DNA from: CAVQNQ01 sp963714205
GTDB taxonomy: Bacteria > Acidobacteriota > Terriglobia > Bryobacterales > Bryobacteraceae
DNA: 64,000 bases
Assembly: GCA_963714205.1 (NCBI GenBank)
Contig: CAVQNQ010000002.1
Span: forward strand, 992,001-1,056,000
Direction: 5' to 3'
In this document: positions 33,776 to 43,651 of the stretch, in pieces
Layout: the number at the start of each line of letters is the position of its first letter
Numbering within the stretch: the stretch's first letter is position 1
Made by a program: the position numbers and the translations under genes
Notes under the pieces: model-generated
What the model was told of the DNA's origin: nothing
Seen by the model: the letters and a program-made list of their open reading frames with translations, nothing else
Databases searched by the model: none

Positions 33776-35134
33776 GTGGCTTCTTCGCCCGTTACCCAGG
33801 CGGCACCCCGATCTGATTTCCTGTTGATCCGCAGCGCCCTGGTAGCGGCGCTCGGCGGAATGCTGTTCGGCTTCGATACCGCGGTGATTTCCGGAACAAC
33901 CCGGGCGCTCAGCCAGATGTATGCGCTCTCTCCGGGGATGCTCGGGTTCACGGTCTCGATGGCGCTCTGGGGAACTGTGCTGGGCTCGATCCTCGCCGGA
34001 GGCCCGGCCGACCGGTATGGCCGCCGCGCATCGCTGCACTGTCTGGCCGTGTTCTACGTGGTATCCGCGCTGGGCTGCGCATTCGCGCTCAATTACCCGT
34101 GGCTGATCGCCTTCCGATTTATCGGCGGCCTGGCCATTGGCGGCTCTTCGGTGATCGGCCCCATGTACATCGCCGAGATTTCCCCGGCGGAGAGACGGGG
34201 TCGCCTGGTGGGTCTCTTCCAGATCAATGTCGTGGCTGGAATTCTGCTGGCCTACCTGTCGAATTACCTGGTGGGGCTGGCGCACATGGGCGCGGCCGAG
34301 TGGCGCTGGAAGCTGGGCGTGGCGGCGCTCCCCGCGGTCCTCTTTTTCTTTTCGTTGTTCACCATCCCGCAAAGCCCGCGCTGGCTGGTGCGCGTGGGAC
34401 GGCGCGAGGAGGCGCGCGGCGTGCTGGTCCAGATCGGCGAGCAGGATATCGACCGGCACCTGGAGGATATCGTCGAATCCGTAGCCACGGAACGGAGCGG
34501 CCGCGGCGAGCCCCTGTTCCAACGGAAGTACCGCCTGCCGGTTTTTCTGGCGATCTCGATAGGCGTCTTCAACCAGCTCGCGGGCATCAACGCCATTCTG
34601 TACTACGTCAACGACATCTTCGACCGCGCGGGTTATAGCAAAGTATCGGGCGATCGGCAGGCGGTGGTGATCGGAACGACCCTGCTGGTGTTCACGCTCG
34701 TGGCGATGAGCCTGATCGACCGGCTCGGCCGGAAGAAACTGCTGCTCACGGGCGCCTTGGGATGCGCGTTCAGCATGGCCGGCGTGGCCGCGATCTTCGC
34801 CACCGGGCAGCACGCGGCATGGCTGCTCTGGCTGCTGGTGGGCTTTATCGCCTTCTTCTCTTTATCGCAGGGCTCCGTGATCTGGGTCTATCTGAGCGAG
34901 GTCTGTCCGACGCTGGTGCGGGCCAAGGGGCAGAGCCTGGGCAGCTTCAGCCACTGGTTCATGAACGCCTTGATCTCGGGAGTCTTCCCGCTGGTGGCGG
35001 CCTCCTCGGGGGCCGCGCCCTTCGCTTTTTTCGCGGTCATGACGCTGGCGCAGTTCGTGGTGGTTCTTCTGTTCTATCCGGAGACCAAGGGCGTGACGCT
35101 CGAACAGATGCAGAAGCGACTGCTCTCGCGGTAA
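33776..35134 (+). CDS. MFS sugar porter
   Basis: A 452-residue, 12-helix transporter of the sugar porter family. Signatures: GGMLFGFDTAVISGT in helix 1, the ADRYGRR loop after helix 2, FIGGLAIGGSSVIGPMYIAEISPAERRG, GVFNQLAGINAILYYVNDIF in helix 7, and the C-terminal FYPETKG. It probably imports a hexose or pentose with a proton; the exact sugar is unknown. GTG 33776 has GAGG 7 nt upstream. Divergent from aceK. Confidence 0.92.
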   Translation: MASSPVTQAAPRSDFLLIRSALVAALGGMLFGFDTAVISGTTRALSQMYALSPGMLGFTVSMALWGTVLGSILAGGPADRYGRRASLHCLAVFYVVSALGCAFALNYPWLIAFRFIGGLAIGGSSVIGPMYIAEISPAERRGRLVGLFQINVVAGILLAYLSNYLVGLAHMGAAEWRWKLGVAALPAVLFFFSLFTIPQSPRWLVRVGRREEARGVLVQIGEQDIDRHLEDIVESVATERSGRGEPLFQRKYRLPVFLAISIGVFNQLAGINAILYYVNDIFDRAGYSKVSGDRQAVVIGTTLLVFTLVAMSLIDRLGRKKLLLTGALGCAFSMAGVAAIFATGQHAAWLLWLLVGFIAFFSLSQGSVIWVYLSEVCPTLVRAKGQSLGSFSHWFMNALISGVFPLVAASSGAAPFAFFAVMTLAQFVVVLLFYPETKGVTLEQMQKRLLSR

Positions 35135-35143
35135 GCACCGGCG

Positions 35144-36151
35144 ATGAACCGCACTGACGCACGCCACGGGTGGATCCACTTCGCGTCCCTCTACGCCGCC
35201 CTGGGCCTGTTCTTTGGCTGGTATGCCGGGCTTTACTTCCGGCGCTATCCGGTAGGTGGAGCGCAACGCGCGGCCCTGTACGTTTGCCTGATGCTGCTGT
35301 TGGCCCTGGCCTTGGCGCCCGGCTTCCCCGATCTTCGCTCCCGGCTCCGCGAGCGCGTTCACGGTCTGTCAGGAGCCGCTTGCTGCGTTCTGTTCTTCTT
35401 GCTTCCCTACCTCGTTTATTCCGCGGGCACGGGCGATTTCCGCTGGCCGGCTCTGGCCAAGCTTCTCGCTCTCTCGGCATTGCCTTTCGGGTTGTTCGCC
35501 GCCGCTCCCGTTCGCGGGCCGGACCGCATGAACTGGCAGGACGCGCTGGTTCTCGTCTGGCTGCTGGCGCCGGTCATGTTCGGACAGATCGGCGGGATTT
35601 GGAACGTGCCGGTGAATTTGGATTTCATGGCGCGGCTCTTTCTGATCGGCGCCGGCGCCTGGTCCTTTTTGATCTGGCGGAAGGTCGAAGGATCGGGATA
35701 TGAATTTCGCTTCTCGCCGGCCATCGCGCGCGACGTGTTGGTTTCTTTCGCCGCATATGGGGCCATCGCGCTCCCGCTTGGATTCGGCCTTCGCTTCATC
35801 GCCTGGCATCCGCAATGGCACGATGTGGCGTCCTTCCTCTCCGATTACGTTACGATCTTCCTTTTCATCGCCCTCGTGGAGGAGCTGTTCTTCCGCGGCC
35901 TTCTTCAGAACCTCCTGGAAGGCTTGCTGCACTCCCGCTACGGGGCCCAGGCGGTGGCCGCGGCCATCTTCGGATTCAGCCACATCCGGCATGCGCCGTT
36001 TCCCAACTGGCGTTATGTGGCCCTGGCAACCGTGGCCGGATGGTTTTATGGTTCGGCGTATCGGAGCCACCGCAGCTTGATGGCTTCGGCTGCCGTGCAT
36101 GCCCTCGTCGATACGCTTTGGCGAACCTGGCTAACGTTGCCAAGACCCTGA
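35144..36151 (+). CDS. CPBP family intramembrane metalloprotease (CAAX-like)
   Basis: A 335-residue membrane protein with about eight helices. The C-terminal half contains the Abi/CPBP motifs: ALVEELFFRGLLQ (EExxxR), FGFSHIRH (FxxxH) and SAAVHALVD (final His). These residues coordinate the metal in intramembrane glutamic-type proteases. The N-terminal half is hydrophobic and unassigned. It begins 9 nt after the sugar porter stop, so they are probably co-transcribed; I see no functional link. Confidence 0.88.
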   Translation: MNRTDARHGWIHFASLYAALGLFFGWYAGLYFRRYPVGGAQRAALYVCLMLLLALALAPGFPDLRSRLRERVHGLSGAACCVLFFLLPYLVYSAGTGDFRWPALAKLLALSALPFGLFAAAPVRGPDRMNWQDALVLVWLLAPVMFGQIGGIWNVPVNLDFMARLFLIGAGAWSFLIWRKVEGSGYEFRFSPAIARDVLVSFAAYGAIALPLGFGLRFIAWHPQWHDVASFLSDYVTIFLFIALVEELFFRGLLQNLLEGLLHSRYGAQAVAAAIFGFSHIRHAPFPNWRYVALATVAGWFYGSAYRSHRSLMASAAVHALVDTLWRTWLTLPRP

Positions 36152-36187
36152 GAATACGGCCATGGCCGGCGCGAGACGGAAGGCGTG

Positions 36188-39100
36188 TTACTGAAGAGCC
36201 GCGCCGCCCAAACTCACGCTGCCGGACGCGGACGCATTAGTCCATTGGATCGTCAATGTCTGCCCCGCCGATGCTGCGCTGTAAGTGAGCGTGTAGTTTC
36301 GGTCCCAACGGCCACTCTGCTTTGCCGTAGTGTCCTGGTAATTGGCCGCCGATCCGTCCGATAAGGTGGCCGTGAGCGTGCCGCCGCTGTTTTGACCGCC
36401 GGCATGCACGACCAGGGTGTGTAAAGTGGTGCCCGCCGGAACAGTGAACGAGAACCCGTTGTGTTGGCCGGAATTGCTGTCTACGTATACGACGGTGCTA
36501 TTGGAGCCGCTGACATTTGGTGTCCCGTCGCTCCAGGTCAGCGTGCGCGGGTCGTTGCCGGTGGTAGCCACCGCCAGAGATCCGATCTCCTTGTAGTTGC
36601 TGATTTGGGCCGCGACGCCGGCTTTGCGATCCGCGAGTCCAGGACCGCCGGAGACGATGCCCCAATTAACCCAATCGGTAGGTCCTTCGGTGGTCAGGTT
36701 GAAGGTCCCCGCGTTGAAGTTGCCGGAGCCGGACAAAGTTCCGCTGCCGCCGGTAGTTGCGGCCGTGTTGGTCAGGCTGAAGCTGGCGGGCGTGGTGACA
36801 CCCGAGACACTGGCAGTGACTGTGTAGCTGCCTGTCTGGTCGTTGGCGGTCAGGGCCGGCGCGGTGGCGACTCCGCTGGAGTTAGTAGTGACGGTCGCCG
36901 ATCCGCCGAAGGTGGCGCTGGCCCCGCTGGCCGGCGCGGCGAATGTCACAGTCACTCCGCTCAGCAGATTGCCGCTGCCATCCTTCACGGTGGCTTGCAG
37001 CGCCATCGTAAATGCCGTATTCACGGTAGCGCTCTGCAGCGTGCCGGCGGCAGCAGTAATACTCGCCGGGGTTCCAGAAAGGTTCGTCAGGCTGAAGTTG
37101 GCTGGGCTGGCCACGCCCGCAACACTGGCTGCCACGGTGTAACTTCCTGTCTGGCCGTTGGCGGTCAGGGCGGGCGCGCTGGCAATCCCGCCGGCATTGG
37201 TGATAGCGGTTGCCGCGGCCGATCCGGAGAAAGCGGCGCTGGCCCCCGTGCCGGACGCGGTGAATGTCACAGTCACGTTGCTCACCGGATTGTTGCTTGT
37301 GTCCTTCACCGCCGCCTGCAGCGCCGTGGCGAAAGCCGTGTTTATCGTCGCGCTTTGGGGCGTGCCGAAAACGGCCGCGACACTCGCCGGGGGTCCGGGA
37401 AGATTCGTCAAGCTGAAACTGGCGGGTGTGGCCACATTGGGGGCGCTGGCTGTCACCGTGAAACTGCCCGCCTGGGAGTTGGCCGTGAAGGCCGGCGCGG
37501 CAGCGATCCCGCTGGCATTGGTAGCGGCGGTCGCCGTCGCCGATCCGTTGAACGAACCGGTGGCGCCCGTCGTGGGCGCGGCGAAGGTTACCGTTACCCC
37601 GCTTAGTGGGTTGTTGCTGCCATCCTTCACCGTCGCCTGCAAGGCGGTGGTGAATGCCGCGTTCACGGTCGCGCTTTGAGGCGTTCCGGCGGTGGCTGCA
37701 ACCGTCCCTCCCCCGGGAAGCAGACCGTATACATTGAGGACGTTATCGAACGTGCCCAGATAAACTTTTCCGTTAGCGACGACGGGCGGCGAGAACTTAG
37801 CCCAGCTCCCGGAATAATCCCGCGTGCTGTTCTGGTTGCTGTTCCACAATTCCTTGCTCACATTCGAGGCATCGAAGGCACGCAGAATTCCCGGTTGGGC
37901 GCTGCCATCGGCGAGCCCCCCTGGCGTGTACGACGCCCACACGATCCCTGTCCCCGCGGTAAGGCCATTCGCCGAGATACACATAGCCGGACCGTTGCTC
38001 AACGGCGCCGGCGCCGGTGACGGTGCTTTCGAAAATCGGCTTCACATTGAATTGCGATCCGTTAAAAGAGAGCATTTGCAGCGCGTACCCGGTGGGAAAA
38101 ACATACAACGTGTTGTTGTAATAGATCCGGTTACCACCCCAGAACCCGCCGCTCATCTTCCATTCCTGGACGATCTTATCGGTGCTATTGAACTGGCCTA
38201 GATTGTTCGTATCCACAACATACACCGTGCCGGTCTTCCCGCCGACCACGGCCAGCAAGGTTCCGTTTCCGGGAATCAACGTTGGGCCGCTGCTGCCGAG
38301 GTCCCAATCGTTAGCTTCGTCCTGGGTTTCGGTGGAAGGTGAAAAGTAATCGAGGACCGCCAGGCCGTTTGCCGTCCCTACCTTCACGACGCTGTCCCCA
38401 TATTCCCGGCCGCCCGCCTTATTGGCGTCCATGGGTCCGTTGCCCGTGGCGAAATAGATGTTGCCGTTCGCGTCCCCGGCCAAACCTACGCCACCTTGCC
38501 ACACGGCGTTCTGCTCCTGGTCGGGCGCCAAACAGAGTATCCCGGTTTGCTGCAAGGGGGTCACGCCGTAGCCAATTGCGCTGTAGCCAAAGACCCAGCC
38601 GTGGTAGGGGCCGGAGTCCTGATGCGATCCGAAGCCGATGTATATGGTGCCGTTCATCAGCAGCAGGCCGGGCCGCTGCCAGTGGCGCATCGGTTGGAAC
38701 GCGAGCTTCCCGTTCGCGCCATCCGAGGCCGTGCCCGGCACGCTACCTTGGATCGTCGCTGCCGGGACTTTATCGGCGCCTGTCGTAATATCGAGCGCAT
38801 GCAACTGGAAGTAGGCCGCTTGATTCACGTAAGTCTCGGCGACCACATACAGCGTGTTGGTCGACAAGTCGATCACGGGAGTGCTCGTGATGCCGATTTC
38901 GGGCAACAAATCCCGCGGCGCGCAGCATACCGATTGCGGCATGGATGGGCCGAGATTGACATGCCACAGAAAACCGGTCTGCGAGGCCGAGTCCGCGTCG
39001 AAGGCGTACACGCTGTTGTGTTCCGTCGCCACATATACTACGTTGTGAACTCCCTGGGAAGGGATGCTGACCGCGGGCATATACAGCGGCTGCGCATAGA

Positions 39101-39305
39101 TCTGGCCATCCACGGCCAACGAGAAGAGTTTTCCGAACGTATTGACGTTGACGTTGGATGTATTGAGGGTGGTTTCGCCTAACACGGCGCCGGTGCGGGC
39201 GTTGTCGTAATGGTAAGTGGTCACTTGGCCCCGCAGGGGCCAGCATGCCGCCAGCGCGGCAAGCAATGCGACTTGAGCGAACATTGTTCTTTGACTTGGT
39301 TGCAT
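36188..39305 (-). CDS. Exported PQQ-like beta-propeller protein with three Ig-like repeats (frameshifted)
   Basis: Signal peptide after ATG 39305 (FAQVALLAALAACWPLRGQ), then a beta-propeller of about 430 residues (YHYDNARTGAVLGETTLN; NVVYVATEHNSVYAFDADS; GGKTGTVYVVDTNNLG). After a frame change at 38003-38017 the second frame continues the propeller (GIVWASYTPGGLADG; WAKFSPPVVANGKVYLGTFD), then three Ig-like repeats of about 105 residues (TPQSATVNAAFTTALQATVK; SGVTVTFAAP) and a C-terminal domain. Removing one base in the GGCGCCGGCGCCG stretch joins the frames; total length is one over a multiple of three. Probably a cell-surface protein. Confidence 0.8.
36780..37690 (-). repeat. Three ~315-bp repeats encoding Ig-like domains
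   Basis: Three tandem copies encode QSATVNxAFTxALQATVKD...GVTVTF...ASGxxATPAxFSLTN-type domains of about 105 residues. The copies are similar in DNA as well as protein, so they could recombine. Confidence 0.7.
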
Positions 39306-39848
39306 AGAGCTTGAATTCCCACTTGAATACTTCAGAACCGGCCGCCCGCTATTGAAAGCGCCGCGGGGAACGTTAGGTCGAATCGGCGGAAGACACAGTC
39401 TTCCATTCGTCCGCCCACATGTGTTTTCGTGATACAACGGCAGGAAGGACTCCTGCCGCTTCGCCTCGAAGTCGAGCGAATACCGTCTTCTCGTGGCGAG
39501 GCCTTACCGGAAGCGCGTACCACCTGGGGCGTGCCTCCGGTACGTCACTTACAATATCCTCGAAGTAACGGCGGGCGTCCCGGCTCGTGTGTTCTTATCA
39601 TGTCCGTAGCAGGTCTAAGTGTCAAGATCGCATCCGCCTGTTTTGTGGCGGAGGGCGTCTGGAACGACACACGTCAGACACAGGCCGCTTGCGGCGGCTG
39701 CCTCCAAGCCGCCCCGCCGGCCTGCCGCAACGATCGGCACGGTAAACTGTTGTTGATGGCCCCGAGGGTCGACCGTTCCGGCGCGCTCGTCCGTTGTGTT
39801 GTCGACGCCCGGTGAAACTCGCGCCGGCCTCACCGAAGAGGAGATGGA
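39306..39848. other. 543-bp intergenic region between divergent genes
   Basis: No convincing gene is seen on either strand; the open frames here have no ribosome site and no family-like sequence. The only clear structure is an 8-bp perfect inverted repeat, CGGCAGGA/TCCTGCCG with a 5-nt loop, at 39438-39458. The promoters of the PQQ/Ig gene and the DapA-like gene must lie here, but no confident -35/-10 pair is visible. Confidence 0.5.
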
Positions 39849-40898
39849 ATGGAAATTCTGAGCCGTAAAAGCAGCCCCGGCAGGCGGGAGTTCCTGCGTT
39901 TGTTGACAGCGGGTGCGATTGTCGTCGCCCTGCCTGGCAGCCGGCTGCTAAGCTTCCAGAAATCGGGCTCCAAGCCTCTGCGCGGCATTTTTCCCATCGC
40001 GCACACGCCTTTCACCGATTCGAACCAGCTCGATCTCGCCACCTTGGTTAAAGAGGTGGAGTTCATCGATCGCGGGGGCGTGCACGGCTTTGTCTGGCCG
40101 CAAATGGCCAGTGAGACCCTCAGCCTTACCGACAAAGAGCGCAGCGCGGGCGCGGAGGCGATCATAACCGCGGGCAAGCGGCTGCGCCCCGCGATCGTGG
40201 TGGGGATTCAAGGTCCGGACCTGGCCGCCATGCAGCGCTATGCCAAAGAGGCGGAGAGGTTGGGCGCCGACGCCGTCATTTCCTTGCCCCCCGGAGAGAA
40301 CGCCACCGAGAAGGACATGCTTCAGTATTACCAGGCGGTGGGCCGGGCGACGAGCCTGCCGATCGTGGTCCAGGCGGTGGGAAACATCAGCGTGGACCTG
40401 CTGCTGGAGATGTTCCAAAGCGTTCCCAACCTGCGCTATGTGAAGGATGAAGCGGGCAACCCGCTGGAGCGGGTTAAACAATTCCGCGAGCGGACGCACG
40501 ATCAGTTGAAGGTCTTTTCCGGCGCGCATGGCCGCACGCTGATTGAGGAGATGCGCCGCGGATTTTCAGGCTCCATGCCCGCCGCCTGCATCGCCGACCT
40601 GTACGCCACCACCTGGGATCTGTGGCAAGCCGGGAAACATGATGAAGCCATCCTCGCGCACGGCCGCGCGCTGGCCATGCTGGCCGATATGTTCCTCTAC
40701 GGCATCGAAGGGATGAAGTACATTCTGTGCCTCCGCGGCGTTTTCAAGAACTACACCGTTCGCAACATACCGGTGGCCAAAGGCTTCGAAGGCGCGGCCA
40801 AGATCGTTTCCGGCGACAATACCGCCCCCCTGGACGACGCGGCTAAGAAAGCGCTCGCCGAAACCCTGCACGCGATGAAGCCGTATTTGCGGGCCTGA
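39849..40898 (+). CDS. DapA-like (DHDPS/NAL) aldolase family protein with Tat signal
   Basis: A 349-residue TIM-barrel protein of the dihydrodipicolinate synthase/N-acetylneuraminate lyase family. GIFPIAHTPFTDSNQLDLATL is the family start, YYQAVGRATSLPIVVQAVG covers the conserved Tyr, and LRYVKDEAG holds the Schiff-base lysine. The N-terminus GRREFLRLLTAGAIVVALPG is a twin-arginine-type export signal, unusual for this normally cytoplasmic family but seen in Acidobacteria and Planctomycetes. The substrate is probably a keto-sugar acid, not a lysine precursor. Confidence 0.85.
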   Translation: MEILSRKSSPGRREFLRLLTAGAIVVALPGSRLLSFQKSGSKPLRGIFPIAHTPFTDSNQLDLATLVKEVEFIDRGGVHGFVWPQMASETLSLTDKERSAGAEAIITAGKRLRPAIVVGIQGPDLAAMQRYAKEAERLGADAVISLPPGENATEKDMLQYYQAVGRATSLPIVVQAVGNISVDLLLEMFQSVPNLRYVKDEAGNPLERVKQFRERTHDQLKVFSGAHGRTLIEEMRRGFSGSMPAACIADLYATTWDLWQAGKHDEAILAHGRALAMLADMFLYGIEGMKYILCLRGVFKNYTVRNIPVAKGFEGAAKIVSGDNTAPLDDAAKKALAETLHAMKPYLRA

Positions 40899-41046
40899 TC
40901 CGTGTTGGCGGTACTTGGCTGCCCCCGAAATGTTCTCGCTAAACCGTACGACCTGTAACATCGAGATGGAGATCCGTCGCCTAACAGGAGAAGTCGCGGG
41001 TTCACGCGCGAAATCCTGGGGCATTGTCTTGCGAAGTGAGGTCAAA

Positions 41047-42139
41047 ATGAGAATCCCACGGTACATGCGGCTGCATGCGGCTCTTTTTCTTGGACTTTTC
41101 TTGTGCTGCTCCCTATTTGGGCAGACTTATACGATCACCACGATCGCGGGAGACGGGGAGCTCCGGCTTCGGTCCCGATGGCCCGGCTCTCGCCTCCGCG
41201 CTAAATCCTGGGGGCATTGCCGTGGACACCGCGGGCAACGTCTACATTTCCGATGACAACCGCGTCCGCAAGATCTCGGGCGGCGTGATCACCACTGTGG
41301 CGGGAAATGGAAGCTACGGCTTCAGCGGCGATGGCGGCCCGGCCACCAGCGCCCAGTTGCTGAATCCCCACGGCTTGGCGGTGGATGCCGCCGGCAATCT
41401 CTATATCGCCGACACCCTCAATCTCCGCATTCGCAAAGTCTCTAACGGAGTCATCACTAGCGTGGCGGGAAATGGAACCTACGGCGGCAGCGGCGACGGC
41501 GGCCCGGCCACCAGCGCCCAGTTGAATATGCCTTATGGTATTGCCGTGGACGCTGCCGGAGACCTCTACATCGCCGATGAGAGCAACAATCGCATTCGCA
41601 AGGTCTCCAAGGGAGTGATCACCACCGTGGCCGGAAACGGGACCTTTGGCTTTAGCGGAGATGGCGGTCCGGCCACCGCCGCCCAGTTGAACTGGCCTCG
41701 CGCGGTCGCCGTGGATGCCGCCGGCACCATCTACATCGCCGATACCGAGAGCAACCGCATCCGCAAGGTCTCCAAGGGAGTGATCACCACCGTAGCTGGA
41801 AACGGGACGCGCGATTTCCAGAAGGACCAGGTCCCGGCCGCCAGCGCACCCTTGAATTGGCCCCAAAGCGTCGCCGTGGATGCCGCCGGCAACCTCTACG
41901 TCGCCGATTCGTTCAATAACCGCGTCCGCAAGGTCGCGAAGGATGGCGTCATCACCACGGTGGGGGGAAGCGGGGCCTTTGGCTTCAGCGGCGATAACGG
42001 CCCGGCCACCAGCGCCGCGCTGAGTCCCGGTGCCATCGCCGTGGATGCCGCCGGCGACTTGTACGTCTCCGACACCGACAACCGGCGCATACGGGCTCTG
42101 AAGCTCACGCCGGCCCAAGGCAAGGCCGCGACGAATTAG
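41047..42139 (+). CDS. Exported NHL-repeat protein (frameshifted after the signal peptide)
   Basis: The protein starts at ATG 41047 (RBS GAGG) with a signal peptide (RLHAALFLGLFLCCSLFGQ) and TYTITTIAGDG, then leaves frame at the GGGG run 41155-41158. The second frame carries six NHL blades of about 55 residues, each with a pattern such as GIAVDAAGNLYIAD then NNRIRKVSKGVITTVAGNG. Removing one G restores ...AGDGSSGFGPDGPA. Total length is one over a multiple of three. NHL propellers bind proteins or sugars; the role here is unknown. Confidence 0.8.
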
Positions 42140-42283
42140 CTCTCCCCGGCAATCTCTACATTCCTGACAGGGTTTGGGGCGATGATACAATAGAATCACC
42201 TGCGCGCCCGTTTTCCTTTTTGTTTACTTAGCGATGCGAGATCCGCATCCGGGCCGGGCGCAAATGAATCCAAGGTGGTAGCC

Positions 42284-43237
42284 ATGGCCCACATGTCCGC
42301 TGTCCCGCGGCCGGCCCGCAGCGATGCCGAGCCGCTGCTGGCCACCATAGGGAATACGCCGCTTCTGCGCCTCGAGAAAATCCCACGCGAGTTTCCCGGC
42401 GTCGAGATCTTCGCCAAGGCCGAGTACTTCAATCCCGGCGGAAGCGTGAAAGACCGCGCCGCCCTGAATATGATTCTGGACGGCGAGCGCTCCGGCAAAC
42501 TGAATCCCGAGCGCGTCATTCTGGACGCCACCAGCGGCAATACCGGCATCGCCTACGCCATGATCGGCGCCAATCGCGGCTATAAGGTCAAGCTGGTGCT
42601 GCCGGCCAACGCGTCCCCGGAGCGCAAACGCATTTTGAAGGCGTACGGGGCCGAGATGATCTTCAGCGACGCCGGCGAAGGCTCGGATGGCGCCATTCGC
42701 CTGTGCCGCCAGATCTATCTGGCCGATCCCGACCGGTATTTTTACCCGGATCAGTACAACAATCCGGCCAACTGGAAGGCTCACTACGAGCACACCGGTC
42801 CCGAGATTATTCGCCAGACCGCGGGACGCCTTACGCACTTCGTGGCTTCCATGGGAACCAGCGGAACTTTCATGGGCGTCTCCCGCCGCCTGAAACGCGA
42901 GCTGCCGGAGGTGCGTTGCTGTTCCGCGCAGCCCTCCTCGGGTTTTCACGGCCTGGAGGGGTTGAAACACATGCCCACGGCTATCGTGCCCGGCATTTAC
43001 GACCAGAAGCTGGCCGACGCCAACCTGTGGATCGAGACGGAAGACGCCTACGCCATGGTCCGGCGGCTGGCGCGCGAAGAGGGACTCCTGGTGGGGATTT
43101 CCTCGGGCGCCAACGTGCACGCGGCCAGCCTGGTGGCGCGCGAATTGTCCCGCCGGGGCGAGACCGGCATCGTCGTGACCATGCTCTGCGACAGCGCCGA
43201 CAAATACCTGAGCGAGCCTTTCTGGGACGAGCGATGA
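42284..43237 (+). CDS. cysM: Cysteine synthase (CysM/CysK-like PLP enzyme)
   Basis: A 317-residue beta-substituting PLP enzyme. NPGGSVKDRAA carries the PLP lysine, DATSGNTGIAYA the substrate loop and MGTSGTFMGVSRRLK the phosphate-binding turn. LVGISSGANV and the acidic C-terminal ending complete the family pattern. Because a JAMM protease and a CysO-like carrier follow, it is most like mycobacterial CysM, which uses a protein thiocarboxylate as sulfur donor and O-phosphoserine as acceptor. ATG 42284 has AAGGTGG 5 nt upstream. Its stop overlaps the next ATG by 4 nt. Confidence 0.9.
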   Translation: MAHMSAVPRPARSDAEPLLATIGNTPLLRLEKIPREFPGVEIFAKAEYFNPGGSVKDRAALNMILDGERSGKLNPERVILDATSGNTGIAYAMIGANRGYKVKLVLPANASPERKRILKAYGAEMIFSDAGEGSDGAIRLCRQIYLADPDRYFYPDQYNNPANWKAHYEHTGPEIIRQTAGRLTHFVASMGTSGTFMGVSRRLKRELPEVRCCSAQPSSGFHGLEGLKHMPTAIVPGIYDQKLADANLWIETEDAYAMVRRLAREEGLLVGISSGANVHAASLVARELSRRGETGIVVTMLCDSADKYLSEPFWDER

Positions 43238-43650
43238 TCCGGATCGAACCCGAACCCTGGGCAGCCATGCTGGCGCACGCCCGCCAGGTCTATCCCGATG
43301 AATGCTGCGGCGTGATGCTGGGGATCTCCGAAAACGGCGCCAAGATCGTGAGCGCGGCCTTGCCCCTGGAAAATTCCTTCGCGGGCCCGCGTGCCGCGCG
43401 CTACGAGCTGCGTCCCGAGGACCTGATCGCCGCCGAGAAGGCGGCCCGCGGCCGCAACCTGGATCTGATCGGCATTTACCATTCGCATCCCGATTGCGAC
43501 GCCTACTTTTCGCAAACCGATTTGAAGAATTCGTGTCCGTGGTATTCCTTCGTCGTGCTGTCCATTCGCGGCGGCGAATTCCACCACGCCAATAGCTGGC
43601 TGCCGAACTTCGAGCGGACTGAAGCGGCCGGCGAGGAGTTGGTTTACTGA
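43234..43650 (+). CDS. mec: JAMM/MPN+ metalloprotease (Mec+ type)
   Basis: A 138-residue zinc protease of the JAB1/MPN+ family. It shows the full JAMM signature: the upstream glutamate in YPDECCGVML, then IYHSHPDCDAYFSQTD (HxHx7SxxD). In mycobacteria the orthologous Mec hydrolyses the CysO-cysteine adduct to release cysteine. Here it overlaps cysM (ATGA) and ends 1 bp before a carrier-E1 fusion, so it may also trim that fusion after the Gly-Gly. Confidence 0.9.
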   Translation: MIRIEPEPWAAMLAHARQVYPDECCGVMLGISENGAKIVSAALPLENSFAGPRAARYELRPEDLIAAEKAARGRNLDLIGIYHSHPDCDAYFSQTDLKNSCPWYSFVVLSIRGGEFHHANSWLPNFERTEAAGEELVY

Positions 43651-43651
43651 T

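Noticed and set aside
39429..39815. 128-residue open frame in the PQQ/DapA intergenic region
   Set aside because: No ribosome site, no domain and atypical composition; treated as non-coding.
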